64,000 nucleotides of DNA from Sphingomonas mali NBRC 15500 (GTDB lineage: Bacteria; Pseudomonadota; Alphaproteobacteria; Sphingomonadales; Sphingomonadaceae). This document shows positions 1 to 8,274 of this stretch, one piece after another. The DNA is taken from the NCBI RefSeq assembly GCF_001598415.1, contig NZ_BCYX01000025.1, positions 1 through 64,000 on the forward strand. The letters are read 5' to 3'. Within the stretch, counting starts at the first letter, position 1. Each line of letters opens with the position of its first letter. The position numbers and the translations under genes were made by a program. Below the pieces are notes generated by a model that searched no databases, was not told the DNA's origin, and worked only from the letters and a program-made list of their open reading frames with translations.

Positions 1-10
1 AGCGGCGGGA

Positions 11-99
11 GGGTGAGGGTCTTCTTTCTTCTTCGGCTTTCCTTGCTCGGAAGAAGAAAGAAGACCCTCACCCAACCCTCTCCCGTAAACGGGAGAGGG
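11..99. repeat. Two consecutive hairpin-forming inverted repeats
   Basis: The first palindrome has perfect 24-nt arms at 11-34 and 50-73 around a 15-nt loop. A second follows directly, with 10-nt arms at 76-85 and 90-99 around TAAA. The arms are CT/GA-rich. The element lies just beyond the 3' end of the AraC-family gene at 139, so it could act as a terminator or an mRNA-stabilising structure. Nothing coding is seen in 1-138. Confidence 0.8.
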
Positions 100-138
100 C
101 TTCTATTGACGCTACCACCAAGCCCGCAGCCGACCGCA

Positions 139-1023
139 CTATTTCAACGGCAGGAACAGTTCGGCGACCGCGTCATGGACCGGCTCCTCCGGGGAGAAGG
201 TAAGATACCGCCGGCAATAAATCGGGAAATCGCGCACTTCCTCGCCGCTCGCCGGTAGCCAGTCACGATAGAGAAAGAGCGCAGCTGGCTCCATATTGTT
301 GCTGGCACCAACCACGCGCAACACCGCGCAGCGTCCCCCGGGGATCACGCCGGCCTTCATCCCCTCTTCGTTCGCCGCGATCGGCTGGTCGGTTCCGACA
401 CACAGGTCCATGCTGTAATCGGCGGCGACCGCGGGGGTTCGCTCGGACCGGAAGACGTTGATGGTCGGGCTGGTCGCGGGCGACAGGCCAGCGGCCTTGC
501 GCCAGGCGATGAACCGCTGGATCGTATCACCCAGCGTCGCCCGGTCGCCCCTATGCTCCATGATCGCCACCGGCATCGGCGGCACATCGCGGATCGTCAC
601 GTCGTCATGGGTAAATGCATGTTGCATGAGCTTGCTCCTCGCATTGTCGAGAGGCCCGAAGGCCGCAAGCCACGGTTCCCAGTCGGGAGATTTCCGGAAG
701 GACGACGGCGATTGCCCGAACCGCTGCCGAAAGGCCCGGGCAAAAGCATCGGGCGCGTCGTAACCGGCGTCCATCGCGATGTCCGTGACGCTGTGGGCGG
801 TGCAATGGGCTAGCTGGTGCGACGCTCGCTTCATGCGGGCAAGCTGGACATAACGGTGCACGGACAGTTCGAACGTCGCCGTGAACTGCCGGTGGAAATG
901 GAATTTCGAGAAAGCCGCGACGCGGCTTACCGTTTCCAGATCGAGATCATCGTCGAGATGCTGGTCGATATAATCCAGCACTCGCTGCATCCGGTCCCGA
1001 TAATTCCGAAGCGCCGCCTTCAT
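139..1023 (-). CDS. AraC-family regulator with GyrI-like effector domain
   Basis: This 294-residue protein has an N-terminal AraC/XylS double helix-turn-helix at about residues 8-105, including the typical second-helix signature around FRQRFGQSPSSFR. The C-terminal half (about 130-290) resembles the GyrI-like small-molecule binding domain, which is the Rob/SbmC-type layout with the DNA-binding domain first. Family members sense small or toxic compounds and activate efflux or detoxification genes. It stands alone, so its targets cannot be read from the context. The start is the ATG at 1023, just downstream of a GA-rich stretch (GAGGAAGACG). Confidence 0.85.
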   Translation of the reverse strand: MKAALRNYRDRMQRVLDYIDQHLDDDLDLETVSRVAAFSKFHFHRQFTATFELSVHRYVQLARMKRASHQLAHCTAHSVTDIAMDAGYDAPDAFARAFRQRFGQSPSSFRKSPDWEPWLAAFGPLDNARSKLMQHAFTHDDVTIRDVPPMPVAIMEHRGDRATLGDTIQRFIAWRKAAGLSPATSPTINVFRSERTPAVAADYSMDLCVGTDQPIAANEEGMKAGVIPGGRCAVLRVVGASNNMEPAALFLYRDWLPASGEEVRDFPIYCRRYLTFSPEEPVHDAVAELFLPLK

Positions 1024-1147
1024 CGTCTTCCTCCGTGGCGGCGCCAGCTAGTCGCTCATGGCGATGGCCTGCTCGACCGATCTTGCGGTTCGAATGGATC
1101 GATCGCTGATGCGCAACCAGCCCACATTGTCGCGATCGCGCCCGCTT

Positions 1148-2506
1148 TCAGAATGCCACGTACGGTCCGCCAACGCCCCCGGCGGGTCGGCCCTCGATCG
1201 CAGTGAACACCGTCCGTCCGAAGAAGAACGGCACCCCGAAATCGAAGCTGTTGGCGAACGGCAAGGGCGGCGTGACGAGCGTCGGGTTGACGCCGAGCCC
1301 CGGTGCGACGGTCGACGAGCCGGACACGTTCAACGGGCTGTACAGCTCGAACGCCCCACTGGCCGTCACGCCGTTGGTCGCCGTCAGCAAAGGCGAGAGC
1401 GGCGTCGCCATTGGCGGGCAATAGAAGGCGATCAGGCTGGCGTCGGTACGGGGGTTCAGGCTGGTATCGATGAAATAATAATCGTTGCTGCCGCTATCGA
1501 GAAAGCTCTGTGTCAGCTGCTTGCCATTGTAGGTCGCGGTGAGCGATCCCGGCCCTAGCCGGCTGGTCGACGTCGTCACCGGCAGTATATTGGCCGCGCT
1601 CAGGCTGTTATCGGCCTGCGTGCCGATGCCGAACGTGACGGTGCCGGTCAGCGACGTCACGCCGGGCTGCGCCACCGCCGGCAGCGACACGATCGTTCCG
1701 TTATTGTCGGTGGCGAAGGCCGCGACCGGATTGGGCAATTGCTGGAAGGGTGCGGCGGCGTTGGCGGCGCGGGCGATGATGCTGCTGCAGCCGGTGCTCG
1801 GGCAATCGTAATAGATCGCACCCGAGGAACCGCCATTTACCGTGCAGAAGCTGCCGCAATCGGTGGTCGTCGTACCGACGCCGATGATCCCGTTGGCGCC
1901 GAAATCCTGCACCGTCTGAATCGCGGTGCCGCCGCCCGAGGAGCAGCTCGAGGGCACGGTAGCGAAGGTGCCGCTGTCGCCGATCGCCTGGAACGGCATG
2001 TTTGCGACCTTCTCCCCCGCGATCGAGAAGTCGGCGGTCCGCACCGATCCGAACGCATAGGAATTCACATATTGATAGCATTCGCCGACCGGATTGTTCG
2101 ACGCGTCGCTCTCGGTCGGCAGCGCGGCGAGCAGGCCTGCGTTCAGCACGGGCTTGATGATGCGCAAGCCGACCGAGCCGGTGTCGAGAATGACATGGTC
2201 GATCGTCTGGCAATTGATGGTCGAACCCGGCGCACAGAGGGTGACCGACACATAGGGCTCGTTGAAGGCGGTATAGGCGCCGGCCCCGGTATTGAGCGCG
2301 GCCGGCCCCGCATCCAGTGTGATTGTGGCCGTGTTGGCCGTGGGGGTCGGTGTCGGCGTGGGGGTCGGCGTTGGCGTTGGTGTCGGGGCGGGGGTTGGCG
2401 TCGGCGCGGGCGCGGCGATCGGCGCCGAGGAGCCGGTACCGCCGCCGCCACACCCGGCGAGCGCCAATGCGATCATCAGCCCGCCGAGGTGCTTGCGAAC
2501 GTTCAT
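1148..2506 (-). CDS. DUF3443-family lipoprotein with two aspartic-protease-like motifs
   Basis: The 452-residue precursor has a lipoprotein signal ending in lipobox LAGC (Cys19), then a Pro-Thr repeat linker at about residues 31-56. The globular part is cysteine-rich and matches DUF3443 as I know it. It contains DTGS at residue 108 and DSGS at residue 337. Two D-(T/S)-G-S motifs about 230 residues apart resemble a bilobal pepsin-type protease, but activity is inference. Its ATG overlaps the stop of the DUF2844 gene (ATGA), so the two are translationally coupled. The protein probably sits anchored in the outer or inner membrane facing the periplasm. Confidence 0.8.
   Translation of the reverse strand: MNVRKHLGGLMIALALAGCGGGGTGSSAPIAAPAPTPTPAPTPTPTPTPTPTPTPTANTATITLDAGPAALNTGAGAYTAFNEPYVSVTLCAPGSTINCQTIDHVILDTGSVGLRIIKPVLNAGLLAALPTESDASNNPVGECYQYVNSYAFGSVRTADFSIAGEKVANMPFQAIGDSGTFATVPSSCSSGGGTAIQTVQDFGANGIIGVGTTTTDCGSFCTVNGGSSGAIYYDCPSTGCSSIIARAANAAAPFQQLPNPVAAFATDNNGTIVSLPAVAQPGVTSLTGTVTFGIGTQADNSLSAANILPVTTSTSRLGPGSLTATYNGKQLTQSFLDSGSNDYYFIDTSLNPRTDASLIAFYCPPMATPLSPLLTATNGVTASGAFELYSPLNVSGSSTVAPGLGVNPTLVTPPLPFANSFDFGVPFFFGRTVFTAIEGRPAGGVGGPYVAF
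2338..2412 (-). repeat. Tandem 6-bp coding repeat (Pro-Thr linker)
   Basis: Degenerate 6-nt repeats of GGNGTN type (forward strand) encode the alternating Pro-Thr spacer of the DUF3443 lipoprotein. Such a simple repeat is prone to slippage, and in-frame length changes would alter the tether length without breaking the frame. Confidence 0.75.
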
Positions 2507-2982
2507 GGTTGCGCCGCCAGATCGTCAATCGAGAATCCGGCGGGCGCCAGCGAAGGGATGTACGCCACGCCGTGGAACCAGCCCATATGGCCGCCGGCCT
2601 GGATCTGAAGGTCGCGCTGCGCGACTTGTGGGGGACGGCGCAGCGAGTGCATCTGTCGCGCGGTTGCGACGCTGTTCGCCTGGAAGGTCGAGAAATAGGG
2701 TCCGAGCAGGGTCCTGAGATCGGGCTTGCCCGGTCCGGACCAGGTTACCGCGAAGACCGTGCCGGCAGCGTTGGTGAACTCACGCACCGAGCCGCCGTTC
2801 GGGCGCTTCAGGTCGTGGCGCATGTAGCGACCCATCGCGACCGAGTTCATGCTGACGGCCATCCGCCCGCGGTCAGCGGTAACGCTGGAAACCGAACCCC
2901 CGAGCTTCGCCGATGCGGCAGTGGAGAGAAATAAGCAGCTTGCCGCGAAGCCAAGAACACCAGCGCGATGGATCAGAGACAC
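2503..2982 (-). CDS. DUF2844-family exported protein
   Basis: This is a 159-residue protein with a signal peptide (hydrophobic core VLGFAASCLFLS, cleavage likely after ASA). The mature domain matches DUF2844 as I know it. I chose the GTG at 2982 because a GGAGGG ribosome-binding site sits 10 nt upstream and the signal peptide then begins correctly; an upstream ATG at 3078 would add 32 residues that look non-coding. The stop overlaps the DUF3443 start. The two families are commonly neighbours, which suggests a joint envelope function that is not known. Confidence 0.75.
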   Translation of the reverse strand: MSLIHRAGVLGFAASCLFLSTAASAKLGGSVSSVTADRGRMAVSMNSVAMGRYMRHDLKRPNGGSVREFTNAAGTVFAVTWSGPGKPDLRTLLGPYFSTFQANSVATARQMHSLRRPPQVAQRDLQIQAGGHMGWFHGVAYIPSLAPAGFSIDDLAAQP

Positions 2983-3143
2983 GGTCGAGCAACCCTCCAA
3001 ACGCAACCCACGACCGCTGCACGCTTTCGAATTCGCCGCGACGGATTGCCAGCCTATTCCTCGCCGGTTGCAAGTCAACGCCGTTTGGACGGCAAGAGAT
3101 TGACGATCGCCGAACGAAAAACGCTTCTACCTTTTTCGCCCGC

Positions 3144-4835
3144 CTACTTCTTCGTGTCGTTATACGTCGCAGCGCTTGGCGCCACAGGATCGAGCAAGAC
3201 CCACAAGGCGATCCCCGTCGCCACGACAAGCAATGCGCTTGCCACCATCAGCGCGCGCCGCGATGCGGGCATCAGCGGCAGGAGCAGCACCGCGCTGATC
3301 GCCAGCGGGATCGCGGCGACCATCGGCATGCCCGGGCCGACCGCCTGAAGCAGGAAGAACGCGAAGCCGAGCATATAGCCGACGCCGAGCATCGCGGCGA
3401 CGATCGTCGCGGCGATCCCGACGCTCCTTCCCGCGTAACGATCGATCGCCAGCGCAACGCCGCCGAGCATCAACGGTATCGCGAAAGGATAGGACGCGGT
3501 CGGCGCGGCAACCTGCATGACAACGCCCAGCACCAGCAACGGGATCGCCGCGCCGGCGATGCTCCCGACTCGCGACGGCAGCCAGCGGCGGATCGTCAGG
3601 AAGGCGGCGAGGCAGACGAGCAATGCCTGGATCTGGAGCCGGGGAATTGCCGCAAGCCGGTCATAATAATTGACCTTGCCCCAGCCGCCCGAAATCCCGT
3701 TGACGATGTAGAGTCCCGCCATCGCGACGACAATCAGCGCGAGCAGCATGCCCGCTCCTTTCGCGACCTCACCAACCGTCGCGCGGCGCCACGTCGCCGC
3801 GGCGTAGCTCAACGCGCCGAGCACCAGGAACAGCCAGCCCAACGCCGCTGGATAGCTGACGAAGGCCAGACCATAAGCATCGAAGAACGTGCGATCGGCC
3901 GCCCTGCCCGGCAGCGTCGGCGCGTCGGCCAGCGCGCGCGTCAAATCGAGCGTCTGGCGTCCCATGTCCTGCAGCGCACCCTGATCGAGCGCCTCCGGAG
4001 TCGCCAGCGGCGAATGATACAGGCCCGCGCGGCCGATGAACGCGAAGTTGAACCCGGGATAGCCGAGTTTCTTGGCCACCGTCAGGTCGGTCGAATTGGG
4101 CAGTTTCTTGTAGATGAACACGCTGAGCGAGGTGGAAACCGGCCGGCGTACGGCTCTGCCGAATAGGTCCATCATCGCGCCATTGTCGCTGCCGGTCTCG
4201 AACATCGTCGCCCGGCCGCCGCCGCCGCGGGTCTCCAGGTTGACGATCACACCGATATGCGCGCGGCGCGGATCGGTGGCGAAAAACGCATTTGCGCCCT
4301 CCAGCCCCAGTTCCTCGCCATCGGTCAGCAGCACCATCAGGTCGCGGCGCGGCTGCCCGCCTGCCTTGATCGCGCGAATCGTCTCCAGCACCGACGCCAG
4401 GCCCGCGCCATCATCGGCTGCGGCCGGCGATCCCCACACGCTGTCGTGATGCGCCATCAGCAGGACGGCGGGTTGCGTGCGATCGCGCCCGGGCAGAATC
4501 GCCACGATATTGGTGAGCGGCGGTGCCGGCTCGATCGTCTTGCGCCAGCCGTCGAGGCGCTTCTTGGCCTGCGGACTCATCGTTCCCGTTGCCGTCGCAA
4601 CCTCGAGCCCCAGGCCCTTGAGCCGCGCGATCAGATAGGCGCGGACCCGCGCGTCCTGGACGCTGCCGGTCGGATGCGGCGCACGGCCGACCACGCGTAT
4701 GTCCGCCATGGCGCGCACCGCCGAGAAATCCGTTGCCGGAGCATCGGCGGACACCGGACCTGGCGGTGTCGTCGCCACGATCGCCAGGATTACAGCACCG
4801 GCCAGGGCGATCAGCGCCGCCCACCATCTCGTCAT
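3144..4835 (-). CDS. M28-family zinc metallopeptidase with multi-TM C-terminal half
   Basis: This 563-residue protein has an N-terminal membrane anchor, then an M28 aminopeptidase domain with visible metal-ligand motifs: MAHHDSV, DDGAG, the catalytic TDGEELGLEGA and an NLETRG stretch. From about residue 330 on there are six to seven predicted transmembrane segments, an architecture typical of M28 membrane peptidases related to vacuolar Pff1. The catalytic domain should face the periplasm. The start at 4835 has a GGGGGAGG site 5-10 nt upstream; a start 18 codons earlier lacks one. It is divergently transcribed from the gene at 5038. Confidence 0.88.
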   Translation of the reverse strand: MTRWWAALIALAGAVILAIVATTPPGPVSADAPATDFSAVRAMADIRVVGRAPHPTGSVQDARVRAYLIARLKGLGLEVATATGTMSPQAKKRLDGWRKTIEPAPPLTNIVAILPGRDRTQPAVLLMAHHDSVWGSPAAADDGAGLASVLETIRAIKAGGQPRRDLMVLLTDGEELGLEGANAFFATDPRRAHIGVIVNLETRGGGGRATMFETGSDNGAMMDLFGRAVRRPVSTSLSVFIYKKLPNSTDLTVAKKLGYPGFNFAFIGRAGLYHSPLATPEALDQGALQDMGRQTLDLTRALADAPTLPGRAADRTFFDAYGLAFVSYPAALGWLFLVLGALSYAAATWRRATVGEVAKGAGMLLALIVVAMAGLYIVNGISGGWGKVNYYDRLAAIPRLQIQALLVCLAAFLTIRRWLPSRVGSIAGAAIPLLVLGVVMQVAAPTASYPFAIPLMLGGVALAIDRYAGRSVGIAATIVAAMLGVGYMLGFAFFLLQAVGPGMPMVAAIPLAISAVLLLPLMPASRRALMVASALLVVATGIALWVLLDPVAPSAATYNDTKK

Positions 4836-4950
4836 GGCATCCTCCCCCGTATCGATGCGGTAGCTACAGGCGACCGGCGAGACCGGCAAGAATGCGCGCC
4901 GACCAGGGGTTGCGCCGAAGCGCCCCGCTCGTGCGGCGGTTGTGACATAC

Positions 4951-4978
4951 TTAAGAGCGCGTAAACCGCGTCTTTACG
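4951..4978. promoter_or_regulatory. Possible CtrA-like site and palindrome in a divergent promoter region
   Basis: The 202-nt gap 4836-5037 separates two divergent genes. TTAA-N7-TAAA at 4951-4965 differs by one base from the alphaproteobacterial CtrA consensus TTAA-N7-TTAA. An overlapping palindrome CGTAAA-N7-TTTACG lies at 4960-4978. Such short motifs occur by chance, so this is a candidate only. Confidence 0.25.
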
Positions 4979-5037
4979 TGGTTCGGTATAACCCTTTGCC
5001 CCAGAGTGCGCGGAGCCACATTGGGCATTGGGGAACC

Positions 5038-5703
5038 ATGTCAGTCGAAACACTATCATTTGATCGCCGCGGTGGCGGGTGGAGCGTGCTTGCCGCGCTC
5101 GCCGATGCCGATGGCAGCGCACGCCACCCGTTCATCCGCGCGATGTGCGCGCCGGGCGCCGCGACGCGCGACCTCGCCGATGCGATCCACTTGCTCTGCG
5201 CGCTGCACGGACGTCATCCTGGGGTGATCGACCATGCGTTCGGGCATCGGTCCAGCCAGACCGCCGAGCCGTGGCTCGAAGCCGCGGCCGAAGCATTTGC
5301 CGATGAACGCGCCTGGCTTGCACGGCTGACCGCGGCGGCGGGACCGATCCCCTCCACGCCCGGCCAGGCCGAATCGGAAGCCGCCGTCAACGCGCAGCGC
5401 CACGCGCTCGACATGCTGGCTCAGTCCGACCGCGCCGGGTGCGCGGTGGGCGCCTCGATTGCCCTGGTGCTCGACTGGCATGCGGTGCGTGCGCTGATGA
5501 GTGCCGCCGCCGACCGCGCCGGGTTCGCGCCGCTGCCGTCCAATCTGCCGATCGACGCCGAGACGCAGACGATTGCCGTGACGCTGGCCGCCGAGGCGCC
5601 GGTCGAGCGCGCGATGAGCTTTGGCGCGCAACAGCTGCTCGCGCAGCATCGCGCGCTATGGGACCTGGCCGAAGCCCGCAAGAGCGCGCGCGACCGGAGC
5701 TGA
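5038..5703 (+). CDS. Conserved sphingomonad protein of unknown function
   Basis: This 221-residue, Ala-rich, mostly helical protein shows no signal peptide or membrane segment. I recall close relatives in sphingomonads annotated only as uncharacterised (a DUF6975-type entry), but cannot confirm this. The ATG at 5038 gives a protein beginning MSVETLSFDRRGGGWSVLAAL; an in-frame start 32 codons earlier would read through the promoter region. It sits 63 nt upstream of the MoxR-type ATPase and may be co-transcribed with it. Confidence 0.65.
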   Translation: MSVETLSFDRRGGGWSVLAALADADGSARHPFIRAMCAPGAATRDLADAIHLLCALHGRHPGVIDHAFGHRSSQTAEPWLEAAAEAFADERAWLARLTAAAGPIPSTPGQAESEAAVNAQRHALDMLAQSDRAGCAVGASIALVLDWHAVRALMSAAADRAGFAPLPSNLPIDAETQTIAVTLAAEAPVERAMSFGAQQLLAQHRALWDLAEARKSARDRS

Positions 5704-5766
5704 GCTTGCGTTTTCCCTTTGGGCAGTTCTAAGCAAACCCGAGTTTCGAAAAATTCGGGGACAGTA

Positions 5767-6627
5767 ATGATTCGCTTCGAGGGCACCCAAAGCTATGTCG
5801 CGACCGAGGACCTGAAGGTCGCGGTCAATGCGGCGGTGACGCTTCGTCGTCCGTTGCTGGTCAAGGGTGAGCCCGGCACCGGCAAAACCGTCCTGGCCTA
5901 TGAGATCGCCAAGGCGGTCAATGCGCCGCTGATCGAGTGGAACGTCAAGTCGACCACCAAGGCGCAGCAGGGCCTGTACGAATATGACGCGGTCGCCCGT
6001 CTGCGCGACGGCCAGTTAGGCGACGAGCGCGTCCACGACATCTCGAACTATATCCGCAAGGGGAAGCTTTGGGAGGCATTCACCATGCCTCAGGTGCCCG
6101 TCCTGCTGATCGACGAGATCGACAAGGCCGATATCGAATTCCCCAACGACCTGCTCCAGGAACTCGATCGCATGGAATTCCATGTCTACGAGACCAAGGA
6201 GACGGTGCGCGCGGCCGAACGGCCGATCGTCGTCATCACCTCGAATAACGAGAAGGAATTGCCCGACGCGTTCCTGCGCCGCTGTTTCTTCCACTATATC
6301 AAATTCCCCGACCGCGACACGATGCAGGCGATCGTCGACGTGCACTTCCCCGGCATCCAGAAGATCCTGGTGTCGAAGGCGATGGACATCTTTTACGACG
6401 TCCGCGACGTCCCCGGTCTCAAGAAGAAGCCGTCGACCAGCGAATTGCTCGATTGGCTGAAGCTGTTGCTGCATGAGGACATGCCGCTCGAAGTGCTGCA
6501 GAACCGCGACCCGACCAAGGCAATCCCGCCGCTCCACGGCGCGCTGCTCAAGAACGAGCAGGACGTGATGCTGTTCGAACGGCTGGCGTTCATGGCCAAG
6601 CGCCAGCAAGGCGGCGGTCCGCGCTGA
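5767..6627 (+). CDS. MoxR-type AAA+ ATPase
   Basis: This 286-residue AAA+ ATPase has Walker A GEPGTGKT (residues 34-41), Walker B LLIDEIDKAD, sensor-1 TSNNEKELPDAFLRR and the arginine-finger region that follows. MoxR ATPases act with VWA-domain partners as chaperones that mature or insert metal cofactors into enzyme complexes. The CoxE-like VWA gene at 8275 is the probable partner, separated here by two unrelated-looking genes. The chosen ATG gives the family-typical start; an upstream GTG-type extension of 16 codons is less likely. Confidence 0.9.
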   Translation: MIRFEGTQSYVATEDLKVAVNAAVTLRRPLLVKGEPGTGKTVLAYEIAKAVNAPLIEWNVKSTTKAQQGLYEYDAVARLRDGQLGDERVHDISNYIRKGKLWEAFTMPQVPVLLIDEIDKADIEFPNDLLQELDRMEFHVYETKETVRAAERPIVVITSNNEKELPDAFLRRCFFHYIKFPDRDTMQAIVDVHFPGIQKILVSKAMDIFYDVRDVPGLKKKPSTSELLDWLKLLLHEDMPLEVLQNRDPTKAIPPLHGALLKNEQDVMLFERLAFMAKRQQGGGPR

Positions 6628-6683
6628 CGGCGGCGGCGGCCCTACAGGCTCGCTACGAACGCAAGCGGTGGCCAATCAAATAG

Positions 6684-6746
6684 CCTCACCCCAGCGCAAG
6701 CTGGGGTCTCAAGCCTCTTGAGATGCCGGCTCACGCTGGCATGACG
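6684..6746. repeat. Palindromic repeat, family A (REP-like)
   Basis: Three adjacent hairpins are visible: CCCCAGC/GCTGGGG (6689-6706), TCTCAAG/CTTGAGA (6707-6723) and a GCCGGC/GCTGGC stem (6725-6740). The outer stems are mirror-related. The same core recurs at 43707-43784 and 51342-51421. It lies between the MoxR and DUF817 genes and ends at the DUF817 start. Confidence 0.8.
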
Positions 6747-6751
6747 TGCCG

Positions 6752-7627
6752 ATGACCGACACCTCCTCGCCGCGTGGCGCCACGCGCTTTGCCCGCGTCC
6801 GCGCGCGGCTGGAAGCAGTGCAACCGACTAGCGGGTGGCGATCGTGGGTCTACGAATTCCTGCTTTTCGGGTTCAAGCAAGGCTGGGCGTGCCTGTTCGG
6901 CGCGCTGATGCTCGGGTTATTGCTCGGCACGCATTTTCTATATCCCGAACATGCCTGGCTCGCCCGCAACGACTTCCTGACACTCGCAGCAGTCGCGATT
7001 CAGATCGGCATGCTCGCGTTCCGGCTGGAGAATTGGGAGGAGGCGAAAATCATCCTCGCCTTCCACGTCACCGGCACGATCATGGAGCAGTTCAAAACGC
7101 GCGCCGGGTCGTGGAATTATGACGTGGGGGGCGTGCTCCATATCGGCCTCGTACCGCTTTATTCCGGCTTCATGTACGCCGCGGTTGGCAGCTATATCGC
7201 GCGCATCTGGCGGATCTTCGGCATCCACATGACACATTGGCCTTCGCGCTGGCAGCTTATCGCGCTCGCTACCGCGATCTACGTCAACTTCTTCGCGCAC
7301 CATTGGCTGCCCGACATACGCTGGCCGCTGTTCGCCGTTATCGTGCTGATGTTCTGGCGGTCGCGCTTCTTTTTCACGCCCTTCCGCCACGAACGCTGGA
7401 TGCCGATCCTGCTTGGCTTTTTCCTCGTGGCGCTGTTCATCTGGTTTGCCGAGAATATCGGGACCTTCGCCCATGCCTGGTCATATCCCAATCAGCGCCA
7501 TGGCTGGGCGATGGTGAGCCCCGCCAAACTCGGCTCCTGGTATCTGTTGATGATCATCTCGGTCGTGATGGTCTCGCTGATCCATCATGACGATCGACAA
7601 ATGAGTTTACAGTCACCAGCTAATTAA
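6752..7627 (+). CDS. DUF817-family integral membrane protein
   Basis: This 291-residue protein has about seven to eight hydrophobic segments and the DUF817 hallmark stretches FGFKQGWACLFGA, GSWNYD and PLYSGFMYAAVGSY. Function is unknown, and it should reside in the inner membrane. The ATG at 6752 is used; a GTG two codons upstream (6746) is possible and would lie inside the family A repeat. Confidence 0.85.
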   Translation: MTDTSSPRGATRFARVRARLEAVQPTSGWRSWVYEFLLFGFKQGWACLFGALMLGLLLGTHFLYPEHAWLARNDFLTLAAVAIQIGMLAFRLENWEEAKIILAFHVTGTIMEQFKTRAGSWNYDVGGVLHIGLVPLYSGFMYAAVGSYIARIWRIFGIHMTHWPSRWQLIALATAIYVNFFAHHWLPDIRWPLFAVIVLMFWRSRFFFTPFRHERWMPILLGFFLVALFIWFAENIGTFAHAWSYPNQRHGWAMVSPAKLGSWYLLMIISVVMVSLIHHDDRQMSLQSPAN

Positions 7628-7677
7628 CCCCATCCGCCAACTATCCGGTCAGCCTACTCTCCCTATGGCGGTCGGGC

Positions 7678-8247
7678 ATGAGGAGATACCCCCCCCATCT
7701 CCGCGTGCTGGCGGCTGCTCTTGCCCTGTTGGCGGGCGTAGCCGCCCCAGCGCGCGCCGGAACATTGCTCGACTATGTCGGGCAGTGCGTGCCGTTCGCA
7801 CGAGCGGCATCCGGCATCCAGATCTATGGCGATGCCTGGACCTGGTGGGATCAGGCCGAGGGTCGATATCGCCGCGGCCAGACCCCGCGCGCTGGAGCGG
7901 TCGTCGTCTTCCGCAAGACCGCGCGCTTGCCGCTCGGCCATGTCGCGGTGATCAGCCGCGTGGTCGACAACCGGGTGGCGATGGTCACCCATGCCAATTG
8001 GTCGCGGATGAACGGCGAGCGCGGCCATGCCGAACAGGACGTCACGCTGACCGACGTCAGCCCCGACAACGACTGGAGTGAAGTGCGCGTCTGGTATCGC
8101 GACGCCGAGGGGCTCGGATCGACCAGCTTTCCGCTCTACGGTTTCATCTATCCCGTCGCGACCGACGGTGGAAAAGTGAAGGCGGCGCCGGAGTTGACCG
8201 GCCGCGATCCCGATTATGTGGGTGCGCTGATCGACGCCTATCGCTGA
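7678..8247 (+). CDS. Secreted CHAP-domain cysteine hydrolase
   Basis: This 189-residue protein has a signal peptide (basic start, hydrophobic core, cleavage near ARA-GT at residues 25-29) followed by a CHAP domain. The catalytic Cys37 lies in QCVPFAR, the His in LGHVAVI, and an Asn is visible in HANWSR. CHAP enzymes are amidases or peptidases of peptidoglycan or related peptides in the periplasm. It is compact, with no extra binding domain. It lies 51 nt after DUF817 and 27 nt before the VWA gene. Confidence 0.88.
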   Translation: MRRYPPHLRVLAAALALLAGVAAPARAGTLLDYVGQCVPFARAASGIQIYGDAWTWWDQAEGRYRRGQTPRAGAVVVFRKTARLPLGHVAVISRVVDNRVAMVTHANWSRMNGERGHAEQDVTLTDVSPDNDWSEVRVWYRDAEGLGSTSFPLYGFIYPVATDGGKVKAAPELTGRDPDYVGALIDAYR

Positions 8248-8274
8248 TCATTTGGGTGCGTTAAGAGCGTACCC

